NCBI RefSeq assembly: GCF_036227605.1
Contig: NZ_CP109487.1
Coordinates: 620,001-684,000 of the forward strand
Direction of reading: 5' to 3'
DNA from: Streptomyces sp. NBC_01439
GTDB taxonomy: Bacteria; Actinomycetota; Actinomycetes; Streptomycetales; Streptomycetaceae
DNA length: 64,000 nt
The notes under the pieces are model-generated. The model was not told the origin of the DNA and ran no database searches. It saw nothing but the letters and a program-made list of their open reading frames with translations. A program made the position numbers and the translations under genes. This document shows, piece by piece, positions 27,158-35,072 of this stretch (within the stretch, counting starts at the first letter, position 1; every line of letters begins with the position of its first letter).

Positions 27158-27844
27158 ATGACGGAGTCCAGGGGCCTCGTACTGATCGTCGAGGACGAGC
27201 GCCACATCTCCGACGTGCAACGCCTCTACCTGACCCGCGAGGGCTTCGGCGTCCACGTCGAGGCCGACGGCGGCGCCGGTCTCGCGGCCGCGCGGCGCAT
27301 GCACCCGGTGGCGATCGTCCTGGACATCGGCCTGCCCGGCATGGACGGCATCGCCTTCTGCCGCGCCCTGCGGGACGCCGGCGACTGGACCCCGGTCCTG
27401 CTGGTGACCGCCCGCGGTGAGGAGGCCGACCGGATCCTCGGCCTCGAACTCGGTGCGGACGACTACCTGACCAAGCCGTTCTCGCCGCGCGAGCTGGTCG
27501 CCCGGGTCAAGACCGTACTGCGCCGGGCGGCGGGCCCGCCCGGACCGCCGCCCGGGGACACCGGCCGGCTCAGCGTGGACCCGGTCAGCCGCACCGTGCG
27601 CCGCGACGGCGAGCCGGTCGAGCTCACCGCCACCGAGTTCAACCTGCTCTCCCACCTCCTCCAGCACGTGGGCCAGGTCTTCACCCGCGAGCAACTGCTC
27701 GCCCAGGTGTGGGGGTACCCCGGCTACCGCGACACCCGCATGGTCGACGTCTTCGTCTCGCAGGTACGTGCCAAGCTCGGCGACGCGAGCCCGATCCGTA
27801 CGGTCCGCGGCGTCGGGTACAGCGCGACGGCTCCCGGCCCGTGA
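27158..27844 (+). CDS. OmpR-family response regulator
   Basis: A 228-residue regulator. The receiver domain has E12-D13, phospho-acceptor D56 (VLDIGLPGMDG) and the Lys of YLTKPFSP. The winged-helix domain has LTATEFNLLSHLLQHVGQVFTREQLL and ends in RTVRGVGY. ATG 27158 is chosen because AGGG lies about 6 bases upstream; a GTG one codon earlier is in frame. Its stop overlaps the kinase start. The pair lies just upstream of an MMPL exporter, a likely target. Confidence 0.95.
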   Translation: MTESRGLVLIVEDERHISDVQRLYLTREGFGVHVEADGGAGLAAARRMHPVAIVLDIGLPGMDGIAFCRALRDAGDWTPVLLVTARGEEADRILGLELGADDYLTKPFSPRELVARVKTVLRRAAGPPGPPPGDTGRLSVDPVSRTVRRDGEPVELTATEFNLLSHLLQHVGQVFTREQLLAQVWGYPGYRDTRMVDVFVSQVRAKLGDASPIRTVRGVGYSATAPGP

Positions 27845-29232
27845 CCGGCCGCCCCCGCACCGGTCCGCGCCGTAGCTCCCTCGCCCGCAAGATCGTGGTG
27901 CTGACCACCCTGGTGGCGGCGCTCGCGGTGGCCCTGACCGGACTGATCGCCTGGCAGACCGCCGCGCACGGTGCCGAACAGCGTGAACGCGACCAGCTGA
28001 CCCGTCAGGCGACGGTGCTCAGCCGGCTGCCGGCCGTGTCCGAGGCGCTCTTCACCGGCGCCCAGGTCCTGGCGGGGCCCAACGAGGTGCAGCTCGCGGT
28101 CATCGCCCCGGACGGCACCGTGAGCGGCACCGCCGGCCCTGCCGTCGACCGGAGGTCCAAGTCGGCCCTGCTGGCCGGGGACCCGGTCTCCACCACCGGC
28201 ATCCTCGGTGGCCAGGAGGTACTGCTGGTGGGGCAGCCCGGCGTGCGCGGCGGCGGCGCCGTCGTACTGACCGAGCCGTACGCGGTCGTCACCGAGAACA
28301 CGAGCCGGATCCGCCGCAACGTGATCGTCCCGCTGGTCGTCGGCATGCTCGGCGCGGCCCTGGCCGGAGTGCTCCTCGCCCGCCACATCGCCCGTCCGCT
28401 GGTGACGGCCGCGCAGATCGCGCACCGGCTCGCCGACGGCGAACGCGGCGTACCGGCCCCGGTCGACGGGCCCCGGGAGACCGCGGACATCGGGCGCGCC
28501 CTCAACGTCCTGGACGGGGCGCTGGCCCACAGCGAGAACCGGCAGCGGGATTTCCTGCTCTCCGTCTCCCACGATCTGCGCACCCCGCTGACCGCGCTGC
28601 AGGGCTATGCCGAGGCGCTCGCCGACGGTCTGATCGAGCCGGAGCGGGTGCCCGAAGTCGGCTCCATCCTGGCGGAGGAGACCCGGCGCCTGGACCGGCT
28701 CCTCGGGGACCTGCTGGACCTGGCCCGGCTGGAGGCGGACGACTTCCGTCTGGACGTGGCTCCGGCCGACCTCCGCACGTTGGTCTCCGAAGCCGCCGCG
28801 TTCTGGACCGGGCTGTGCGCACGCCACGGCGTCGATCTCCGGCTCGAACGGCCGGAAGGGCCCGTCGTCGTCGCGACGGACGCCTTCCGGGTCCGGCAGC
28901 TGATCGACGGCCTGGTGCAGAACGCGCTGCGCGTCACGCCCGAGGGCGCACCCCTCGTCCTCGCCGTCCGTCCGGCCACCTCGGACGGCGGGGCCGAACT
29001 ACAGGTCCGCGACGGCGGGCCCGGCCTCACCGACGACGACGTGCGCATCGCATTCGAGCACGGCGCCCTCCACGAGCGCTATCGGGGCACCCGCCCGGTC
29101 GGCAGCGGATTGGGGCTGGCCATCGCCCATCGTCTGACCGGCCGGCTCGGCGCCGGCATCCGCGTCGAGGGGCACGGTCCGGAGGGCGGCGCCTGCTTCA
29201 CCGTCACCCTCCCGCCGGCACCCACCGCCTGA
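27841..29232 (+). CDS. Sensor histidine kinase
   Basis: A 463-residue membrane kinase with two membrane helices (about 17-38 and about 158-180) flanking a roughly 115-residue extracytoplasmic sensor region. A HAMP linker follows, then the dimerisation domain with H244 (SVSHDLRTPLTALQGYAEAL), and an ATPase domain with N-box GLVQNALRVTP, DGGPGL and GSGLGLAIAHRL. All catalytic boxes are present. It is coupled to the response-regulator gene by a GTGA overlap. The signal is unknown. Confidence 0.95.
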   Translation: MTGRPRTGPRRSSLARKIVVLTTLVAALAVALTGLIAWQTAAHGAEQRERDQLTRQATVLSRLPAVSEALFTGAQVLAGPNEVQLAVIAPDGTVSGTAGPAVDRRSKSALLAGDPVSTTGILGGQEVLLVGQPGVRGGGAVVLTEPYAVVTENTSRIRRNVIVPLVVGMLGAALAGVLLARHIARPLVTAAQIAHRLADGERGVPAPVDGPRETADIGRALNVLDGALAHSENRQRDFLLSVSHDLRTPLTALQGYAEALADGLIEPERVPEVGSILAEETRRLDRLLGDLLDLARLEADDFRLDVAPADLRTLVSEAAAFWTGLCARHGVDLRLERPEGPVVVATDAFRVRQLIDGLVQNALRVTPEGAPLVLAVRPATSDGGAELQVRDGGPGLTDDDVRIAFEHGALHERYRGTRPVGSGLGLAIAHRLTGRLGAGIRVEGHGPEGGACFTVTLPPAPTA

Positions 29233-29234
29233 AG

Positions 29235-29260
29235 GGCGCACCCTCCCGCTCGGGTGTGCC
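29235..29260 (+). terminator. Weak hairpin after the kinase gene
   Basis: GGCGCACCC (29235-29243) pairs with GGGTGTGCC (29252-29260), including one G-T pair, 3 bases after the stop codon. It is short, so partial read-through to the MMPL gene is possible. Confidence 0.45.
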
Positions 29261-29328
29261 GGCGGCCCCTTACCTTCCCCGAACAATGCGCCCACGACCT
29301 CCTTACACACACCGCGCACAGTGGCCCC

Positions 29329-31650
29329 ATGAACACTGAATCGGCCCGGCGACCGGGGCTGCTCCACCGGAGCGGGCGCTGGTGCGCCCGGCACGCCTGG
29401 CGGGTCGTCGCCCTGTGGGTACTGGCACTGGTCGGCCTCGGGCTCGCCAACCACACCTGGGGCGGCACCTACGCGGACAGCTTCTCCCTCCCCGGTACCA
29501 GCACCCAGACCGGCGCGGACCTGCTGACGGCCCACACCACCGCGTCCGGCGGCACCGCCTCCGCCCTCGTGATCACCTCCGACGAGGGTGCGGTCACCGA
29601 TCACCGGGCGGCCGTCGAGACGGCCGTCGCCAACCTGGGCCGGCTTCCGGACGTCCTGTCGGTGGCCGACCCGCTCACCACCCCCGGGGCGGTCTCCGCA
29701 AACGGCCGGACCGCCCAGGTGACCGTCCGCTTCGACGGCAACCCGGCGAGCTTCGACCCCACCTACCTCGCTGAGGTCGACACCGCCGTCGAGCCGCTGC
29801 GCGCCGACGACGTCACCGTCGAGTACGGGGCCCCGCTCGGCCAGCTGGCCACCCCCAAGTCCGCCGACCGCGCCTCGGAGGCGATCGGTCTGGCCGTCGC
29901 CGTGCTCGTGCTGCTGATCGGCTTCGGCAGCGTCGCCGCCACCGGCCTGCCCCTGGTGACGGCCGTGATCGGCCTGTCCGTGAGCCTGGCCGGGCTCGGA
30001 CTGCTCGCCGGGCACTTCGGCTTCGCCCAGGCCGCTCCGACCCTGGCCGCGATGATGGGCCTCGGCGTCGGCATCGACTACGCGCTCTTCCTCGCCACCC
30101 GCTACCGGGCCCTGCTGCACGCCGGAGCCGAACCCACCGAGGCGGTCGGCCGCACGGTGGCCACCAGCGGCCGGGCCGTGCTGGTCGCGGCCGCCACGGT
30201 GGCCATGGCCCTGGGCGGGCTGTGCGCCTCCGGCGTCGGCTTCATCGGCGCCCTCGGTGTCGCCGCCGGACTCAGCGTCCTCGTGGCCGCGGCCGCGTCC
30301 GTGACCCTGACCCCCGCCCTGCTCGGTCTGCTCGGCCGCCGCATCGACCGCCTGCACGTCCGCGAGCCGGTCGCGGAACCCACCGGTGAGGCGGACGTCT
30401 GGCAGCGCTGGGCCGTCAGGGTGAGCCGTCGCCCGTGGCTCTTCCTGGTCGGCGGCCTGCTCGTACTCGGTGCACTGGCGGTCCCCGTCGCGTCCATGCA
30501 GCTCGGCCACGTCGACGCAGGTGCCCAGTCCACCAGCAGGACCGACCGCCGCGCCTACGATCTGATCACCGAGGGCTTCGGCCCGGGGGCCAACGGCCCG
30601 CTCACCGTCGTCACCCACCTCGACAGCCGCCACGTCGAGAGCGAGGGCCTGCGCCAGGACCTCGCGGCGTCGCTCCGGCGCGAGCTGGCCGCCGTACCGG
30701 GCGTCGCCTCCGTCACTGCGCCGGTGCCCAGCCCCGACCGCGCCCTGCTCATCACCACGGTCGTGCCCACCACCGGCCCGCAGGACGCGGCCACCGCGGA
30801 CCTGATCCACACCTTGCAGGACGAGACGGTGCCGCGGACGCTGTCGGGCACCGGAGCCACCGGCTACCTCACGGGCACGACCGCCGCCGCCCAGACCTTC
30901 ACCGACACCCTCACCGCCAAACTGCCCCTGATCATCGCCGTGGTCGTCGCCGCCGCGTTCCTGCTGCTGCTGACCGTCTTCCGCAGCCCGCTGGTGGCGC
31001 TCAAGGCCGCCGTGCTCAACCTCTTCTCCATCGCCGCCGCCTACGGCGTGGTCGTCGCGGTCTTCCAATGGGGCTGGGGCGGGGCGCTGTTCGGCGTCAC
31101 CGAGAAGGTGCCCGTCGAGTCCTACGTACCGATGATGATGTTCGCGATCGTCTTCGGGCTCTCCATGGACTACGAGGTCTTCCTGCTCTCCCGGATCCGC
31201 GAGACCTGGCTGAGTTGCCGGGACAACCACCGGGCCGTCGCCACCGGACTCGCCGCCACGGCCCGCGTCATCACCTGCGCGGCACTGATCATGACCAGCG
31301 TGTTCCTGGCGTTCCTGCTCTCCACCAACGTCGCCGTCAAGATGCTCGCGCTGGGCCTCGGCGTCAGCGTCATCATCGACGCCACCGTGGTCCGCCTGCT
31401 CCTGGTGCCCTCGTCCATGTACCTCCTCGGGCGCGCCAACTGGTGGCTCCCCGACTGGTTGGACCGGTTCCTTCCGCATCTCGACCCGGAAGGGCCCGCC
31501 GCCGGACCGGAGCCCCTTGCCGGGTACGATCCCGGATCGAATCCCCGATCGAATCCCGGACCGACTCCCGGACCTACTCCGGGATCTGACCCCGGTGCAC
31601 CAGGCACCCCCGCACCCGATTTCACACCCGCACGAGGAGAACGGCGATGA
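29329..31650 (+). CDS. MMPL-family RND transporter
   Basis: A 773-residue exporter with two repeats, each made of a membrane helix, a large outer loop and a five-helix bundle. Typical charged motifs inside the membrane are GLGVGIDYALFLATRYR (first repeat) and FGLSMDYEVFLLSRIRE (second). MMPL proteins export lipids, glycolipids or drugs with proton drive. The 50-residue tail is a low-complexity Pro/Gly/Asn/Thr repeat. ATG 29329 has no clear ribosome site and may be leaderless. It is coupled by ATGA to the LmeA-like gene. Confidence 0.93.
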   Translation: MNTESARRPGLLHRSGRWCARHAWRVVALWVLALVGLGLANHTWGGTYADSFSLPGTSTQTGADLLTAHTTASGGTASALVITSDEGAVTDHRAAVETAVANLGRLPDVLSVADPLTTPGAVSANGRTAQVTVRFDGNPASFDPTYLAEVDTAVEPLRADDVTVEYGAPLGQLATPKSADRASEAIGLAVAVLVLLIGFGSVAATGLPLVTAVIGLSVSLAGLGLLAGHFGFAQAAPTLAAMMGLGVGIDYALFLATRYRALLHAGAEPTEAVGRTVATSGRAVLVAAATVAMALGGLCASGVGFIGALGVAAGLSVLVAAAASVTLTPALLGLLGRRIDRLHVREPVAEPTGEADVWQRWAVRVSRRPWLFLVGGLLVLGALAVPVASMQLGHVDAGAQSTSRTDRRAYDLITEGFGPGANGPLTVVTHLDSRHVESEGLRQDLAASLRRELAAVPGVASVTAPVPSPDRALLITTVVPTTGPQDAATADLIHTLQDETVPRTLSGTGATGYLTGTTAAAQTFTDTLTAKLPLIIAVVVAAAFLLLLTVFRSPLVALKAAVLNLFSIAAAYGVVVAVFQWGWGGALFGVTEKVPVESYVPMMMFAIVFGLSMDYEVFLLSRIRETWLSCRDNHRAVATGLAATARVITCAALIMTSVFLAFLLSTNVAVKMLALGLGVSVIIDATVVRLLLVPSSMYLLGRANWWLPDWLDRFLPHLDPEGPAAGPEPLAGYDPGSNPRSNPGPTPGPTPGSDPGAPGTPAPDFTPARGERR
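31527..31600 (+). repeat. Short tandem repeats coding for the MMPL tail
   Basis: Imperfect 12-base units (ATCCCGGATCGA, ATCCCCGATCGA, then CTCCCGGACCTA-like units) encode a Pro-Gly/Asn/Thr-rich tail. This region is prone to length variation between strains. Confidence 0.6.
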
Positions 31651-32366
31651 AGCACCCCCTGACGAGGACCTGGGCCGCCCTGCGCCGCCGACCCGTCTTC
31701 ACGGTCACGGTCGCCGTGGTCCTGCTGGCCGTCGTCGCCACCGGCGCGGCCGAGTACACGGTCCGCCACCGCATACACGACCGCGTCGCACGAGCGGCTC
31801 CCGGACTCGGTGACGACGTGGCAGTCGCCACGGCCGGCGACTGGGCCCTGTGGGACCTGGCGCACGGAAGCATTCCCCAGCTCGACATCAGCAGCGACGA
31901 CGCCCGGGTGGGACGGCTCTCCCAAGTCCGCGTCCGGGCCCGGCTGGACGACGTCCGCCTCGGCGAAACGAACACGGTCGGCAGCACCCGCGCGGACGTG
32001 ACGGTCTCCACGCAGTCCCTCGCCGCCGCGATCCGCAACGCCGTTCCGTCCGTGGCGGTGGCCGACGTCACCACCGACCCGGCCAAGGGGACGATCCTCA
32101 CGGACGTCGGCCCGGGCGGCCTCGGGCGGCTGACGCTGCGTCCGGTGCTCGCGGACGGCAAGGTCACCCTCGGCGTCGACGGGCTCACCCTGTTCGGCCG
32201 CTCCGTCCCCACCTCCCGGCTCGGGATCGGTGCCGACGGGTTCGGCCCGCAGTCGGGCGCGCCGAAGGAGTACCCGCTCGGGCTCGCCGCCACCTCCGCC
32301 GAGGTCCGACCGGACGGCCTGCACGTCTCTTTGACCGGCGGCCCGAGCACCCTGCCCGACCACTGA
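31647..32366 (+). CDS. LmeA-like DUF2993 lipid-binding protein
   Basis: A 239-residue protein with a single N-terminal membrane anchor (FTVTVAVVLLAVVATGAA) and a DUF2993 domain. The domain includes LDISSDDARVGRLSQVRVRARLDDVRL, then a conserved TVSTQSLAAAI and the C-terminal strand pair ending LHVSLTGGPS. In mycobacteria, members of this family (LmeA) bind phospholipids and affect envelope lipoglycans. Coupling to an MMPL exporter suggests joint handling of a lipid on the outer face of the membrane. Confidence 0.85.
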   Translation: MKHPLTRTWAALRRRPVFTVTVAVVLLAVVATGAAEYTVRHRIHDRVARAAPGLGDDVAVATAGDWALWDLAHGSIPQLDISSDDARVGRLSQVRVRARLDDVRLGETNTVGSTRADVTVSTQSLAAAIRNAVPSVAVADVTTDPAKGTILTDVGPGGLGRLTLRPVLADGKVTLGVDGLTLFGRSVPTSRLGIGADGFGPQSGAPKEYPLGLAATSAEVRPDGLHVSLTGGPSTLPDH

Positions 32367-32401
32367 CACCCACCGCTCGACCGCGTTCGCCCGGAACGTT
32401 C

Positions 32402-32846
32402 CGCGCCCGCCCGGTGGCCGGATCACAGCAGATGAGGTCGCCGCGTCGGTCTTCAGCGCCGCGGCATCGTCGTGCTCCCGCTCGGCCTGACCCCAACTCC
32501 TCCGGGGGCCGGCGGCGACCCGGCTCCGGAACGGGCCCGCACGTACCGGGCGTACCGGTCGTACCGGTCGCTCCACCCGCTCTGGCGGGACTTGCGTCCG
32601 TCCATCGACCGCGCCGCCACCGGGGGCCGTGATCCGGCCAAGGAGGTGAGCGTGGAATCGCGGCAGGCCTTCACCGAAGCTGCACAGTTCAAGCGCGCCT
32701 TGCAGGCAAAACCGACCCGCACGGTGCCCCGGAACGACGAGGACGCCGGCGATTTCGACGACCGCGATACGAACGACTTCGCGGCAGAGCTCGCATGGCT
32801 CACCCAAGCGGCAGCCGCCTACAGTAAGCTCGGCAGGGCGAGTTGA
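32402..32846 (+). pseudogene. Remnant of a MAB_1171c-family membrane protein
   Basis: Near 32425-32460 one frame reads ADEVAASVFSAA. From 32463 a different frame continues GIVVLPLGLTPTPP, then YRSLHPLWRDLRPSI and EAAQFKRALQAKP, and ends AELAWLTQAAAAYSKL. These segments are in the order expected for the last part of MAB_1171c-family proteins, whose C-terminal cytoplasmic region has an R-x-LxPLWR motif and an AEVAWL tail. The multi-helix N-terminal half is missing and an indel separates the two pieces. A GTG at 32472 could still start a 124-residue fragment. Confidence 0.6.
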
Positions 32847-32851
32847 GAACT

Positions 32852-32887
32852 CCCGCCCGGTTTGCATCCCCCGTCAAACCGGGCGGG
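32852..32887. terminator. Perfect 13-bp hairpin
   Basis: CCCGCCCGGTTTG (32852-32864) and CAAACCGGGCGGG (32875-32887) pair perfectly. It ends the remnant's strand 6 bases after its stop and also faces the leftward epimerase gene. Confidence 0.85.
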
Positions 32888-32959
32888 TATCCCGTTTCCC
32901 CCGCCGTTGCGGCGGCCGGACGGGTGATTCCCGTACTGGCCCGGCCCGCCCCTGCCCCG

Positions 32960-33910
32960 TCACCCGTGTCGGTCACCGGCCGCGAGTCGTTCGCGCCACC
33001 ATTCCACGGTCGCCTTGACCTGCTCGTCGACGGGGGTGGCCCGGACCGCGAACGCCTCCTCGTAGGCGCGCGAACTCACGACGAACGGACGGTCGAACTG
33101 GTAGCGGACCTCCTTCAGTTCGCGGATCAGCGGAGAGAAGAGCGAGGCCGCGCCGACCACGGCGGACGGGAGCCCGCGCACGGCGACCGGTCCCGTTCCC
33201 GCCTGGGCGCAGAGCCGCTCGACCATCTCCCGCACGGACAGCGCCGGCTGGGTCGGGACGTGCCAGGCGCGCCCCCAGGCGCTCTCCTCGTCCGCGACTT
33301 CGACCAGTGTCCGGGCGACGTCGGGGAGGTAGGTCCAGCTGTGCGGGGCGTCCGGGTCCCCCAGCGTCGTGACCGGTTTGCCGCGCAGGAGCGGCGGCAC
33401 GACCCGTGCGGCGAGGTGGCCGCCATCGGTGACGCCGGGTCCGAAGAAGTCCGAGGCGCGCACCTCGACCGCCCTGATCCGGCCCTGCTCGTGGAGTTTC
33501 CGCGCCTGCTCCCAGATCTCGGCCCGGACCCGCCCCTTGGTGCCGGTGGCCGCGAGCGGAAGGTCCTCGGTCAGGGGGCCGTCCACCGGGCCGTAGCCGT
33601 AGAGGTTCCCCAGCATGACCAGTACGGCCCCGGTCGCTTCGGCCGCGGCGCAGAGCGACGAGGCCAGCGACGGCCAGTCGGCCGCCCAACGCCGGTAGGG
33701 CGGTGCGGCGCAGCTGTGGATCGCCACCGCGCCCCGCGCGGCTTCGGTCAGCCGCCGGGTGTCCGTCGCGTCCAGCGCGACGTGTTCGATCCCGGGTTCC
33801 GGGCTTCGGCCCGATCTGGTGACGGCCCTTACGGTATGGCCCTGTTCGGCGAGGAGCCGAGCAGCGGCGGCTCCGGCGGGTCCCCAACCGATGACGACAT
33901 GGAAGCTCAC
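32960..33910 (-). CDS. NAD-dependent epimerase/dehydratase-family protein
   Basis: A 316-residue extended short-chain dehydrogenase fold. The N-terminal motif is VVIGWGPAGAAAARLL, a G-x-G-x2-G variant, with nearby TRSG for the cofactor 2'-phosphate or ribose. Later features are VLVMLGNLYGYGP, EVRASDFFGPG and DPDAPHSWTYLPDVART. The usual YxxxK is not clear, so it may act as an atypical reductase or a cofactor-binding regulator. It is divergent from the cyclase-family gene, with 91 bases between. Confidence 0.85.
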   Translation of the reverse strand: MSFHVVIGWGPAGAAAARLLAEQGHTVRAVTRSGRSPEPGIEHVALDATDTRRLTEAARGAVAIHSCAAPPYRRWAADWPSLASSLCAAAEATGAVLVMLGNLYGYGPVDGPLTEDLPLAATGTKGRVRAEIWEQARKLHEQGRIRAVEVRASDFFGPGVTDGGHLAARVVPPLLRGKPVTTLGDPDAPHSWTYLPDVARTLVEVADEESAWGRAWHVPTQPALSVREMVERLCAQAGTGPVAVRGLPSAVVGAASLFSPLIRELKEVRYQFDRPFVVSSRAYEEAFAVRATPVDEQVKATVEWWRERLAAGDRHG

Positions 33911-34001
33911 GTGCGCACCCTAGCGCGGGTGACCGGCGCCCCCTTCTGCGGAGCACGTCTCCCGGCCAGCGCCGGGGCGCGAAACGCCGGACACTGGGGA
34001 C

Positions 34002-34973
34002 ATGAGCGGCACACCCACCGATGCCCCCGACGAGGGGCCGGCGAGCGGTCCGGCCAACGGGCCCGCGGTCTCCCGCCGGGAGTTCGACGCACTGTTCACG
34101 TCGGTCCGTACGTGGGGCCGGTGGGCGGCGGCGGACCGCGGGGCCTGGAACGGGGTGACGGCGGAACACGCGCGCAGGGCCACCGCCGCGGTCCGGGACG
34201 GGACGGTCGTTCCGATGGGACGGCCCTGGGACACCCGCCCCGGCCCGGACAACGCGAGGCCCGCGCTGCACTACATGTCCGACCTCGGCGACGTGCAGGC
34301 CCCGGAGCCGTCCGTCCACAAGGACTTCCTGGCCGCGGACTACCACGGCAAGGCCGTGACGCACCTGGACGCACTGTCACACGTTGCCTACCGAGGGCAA
34401 CTGTACGACGGGCGCTCGGCGCGCGAGCACGTCGGTGCGGCCGGTGTCCGCTTCGGCGCCGTATCGGCGCTCGGCCCCCTGGTCACGCGGGGCGTCCTGA
34501 TCGACCTGCCCGCCGTGCTCGGGGTCGAATGGCTCGAACCGGGCCGTGCGGTGCACGCACGGGACCTCGTCGCCGCGGAGGAGGCGCTCGGAGTGAGCGT
34601 CGGGGGCGGCGACGCGGTGCTGCTGCGCTCCGGGGCCCTGCGTCGACGCCGGGAGCTCGGCCCGTGGGACCCCGACGCGGCGAGCGCGGGGTGGCACGTG
34701 CACGCCGTACCGCTGCTGGCCGAGCGCGCCGTCGCGCTGCTGGGCGGCGACGGGGACAGCGACGTACGACCTTCGCCGGTCGAGGGGCTGCACTCCCCCG
34801 TCCACGCGCTCGCCGTTGCGGCGATGGGGGTGCCGCTGCTGGACAACCTCGACCTCGAACCGCTCTCGGCCGCGTGCGCCGAAGCGGGCCGTTACGCGTT
34901 CCTGCTCGTCGTGGCACCGCTGAACGTCCCCGGCGGAACGGGCTCGCCCGTCAATCCGGTCGCGATCCTGTGA
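34002..34973 (+). CDS. Cyclase-family (kynurenine formamidase-like) metal hydrolase
   Basis: A 323-residue protein of the cyclase/KynB fold. The metal-binding signature is H115-G-K ... H121-L-D123-A-L-S-H127. Family-typical blocks RGVLIDLP, GDAVLLRSG, LLAERAVALLGGD and NLDLEPLSAACAEAG follow. These enzymes hydrolyse amides or lactones, or dehydrate and cyclise, using a bound divalent metal. The first 20 residues are an unconserved Pro/Gly/Ala-rich stretch. The substrate is unknown and no tryptophan-degradation genes are adjacent. Confidence 0.87.
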   Translation: MSGTPTDAPDEGPASGPANGPAVSRREFDALFTSVRTWGRWAAADRGAWNGVTAEHARRATAAVRDGTVVPMGRPWDTRPGPDNARPALHYMSDLGDVQAPEPSVHKDFLAADYHGKAVTHLDALSHVAYRGQLYDGRSAREHVGAAGVRFGAVSALGPLVTRGVLIDLPAVLGVEWLEPGRAVHARDLVAAEEALGVSVGGGDAVLLRSGALRRRRELGPWDPDAASAGWHVHAVPLLAERAVALLGGDGDSDVRPSPVEGLHSPVHALAVAAMGVPLLDNLDLEPLSAACAEAGRYAFLLVVAPLNVPGGTGSPVNPVAIL

Positions 34974-35072
34974 CGCCCGCGCCCGCTGATCACTTCGCTC
35001 CCTTACTCATCGCCGAATCGTGAGGAATATACTCAAATCCTGTGATCGAGGGCGCTCCGGTGAGGGGACGTG

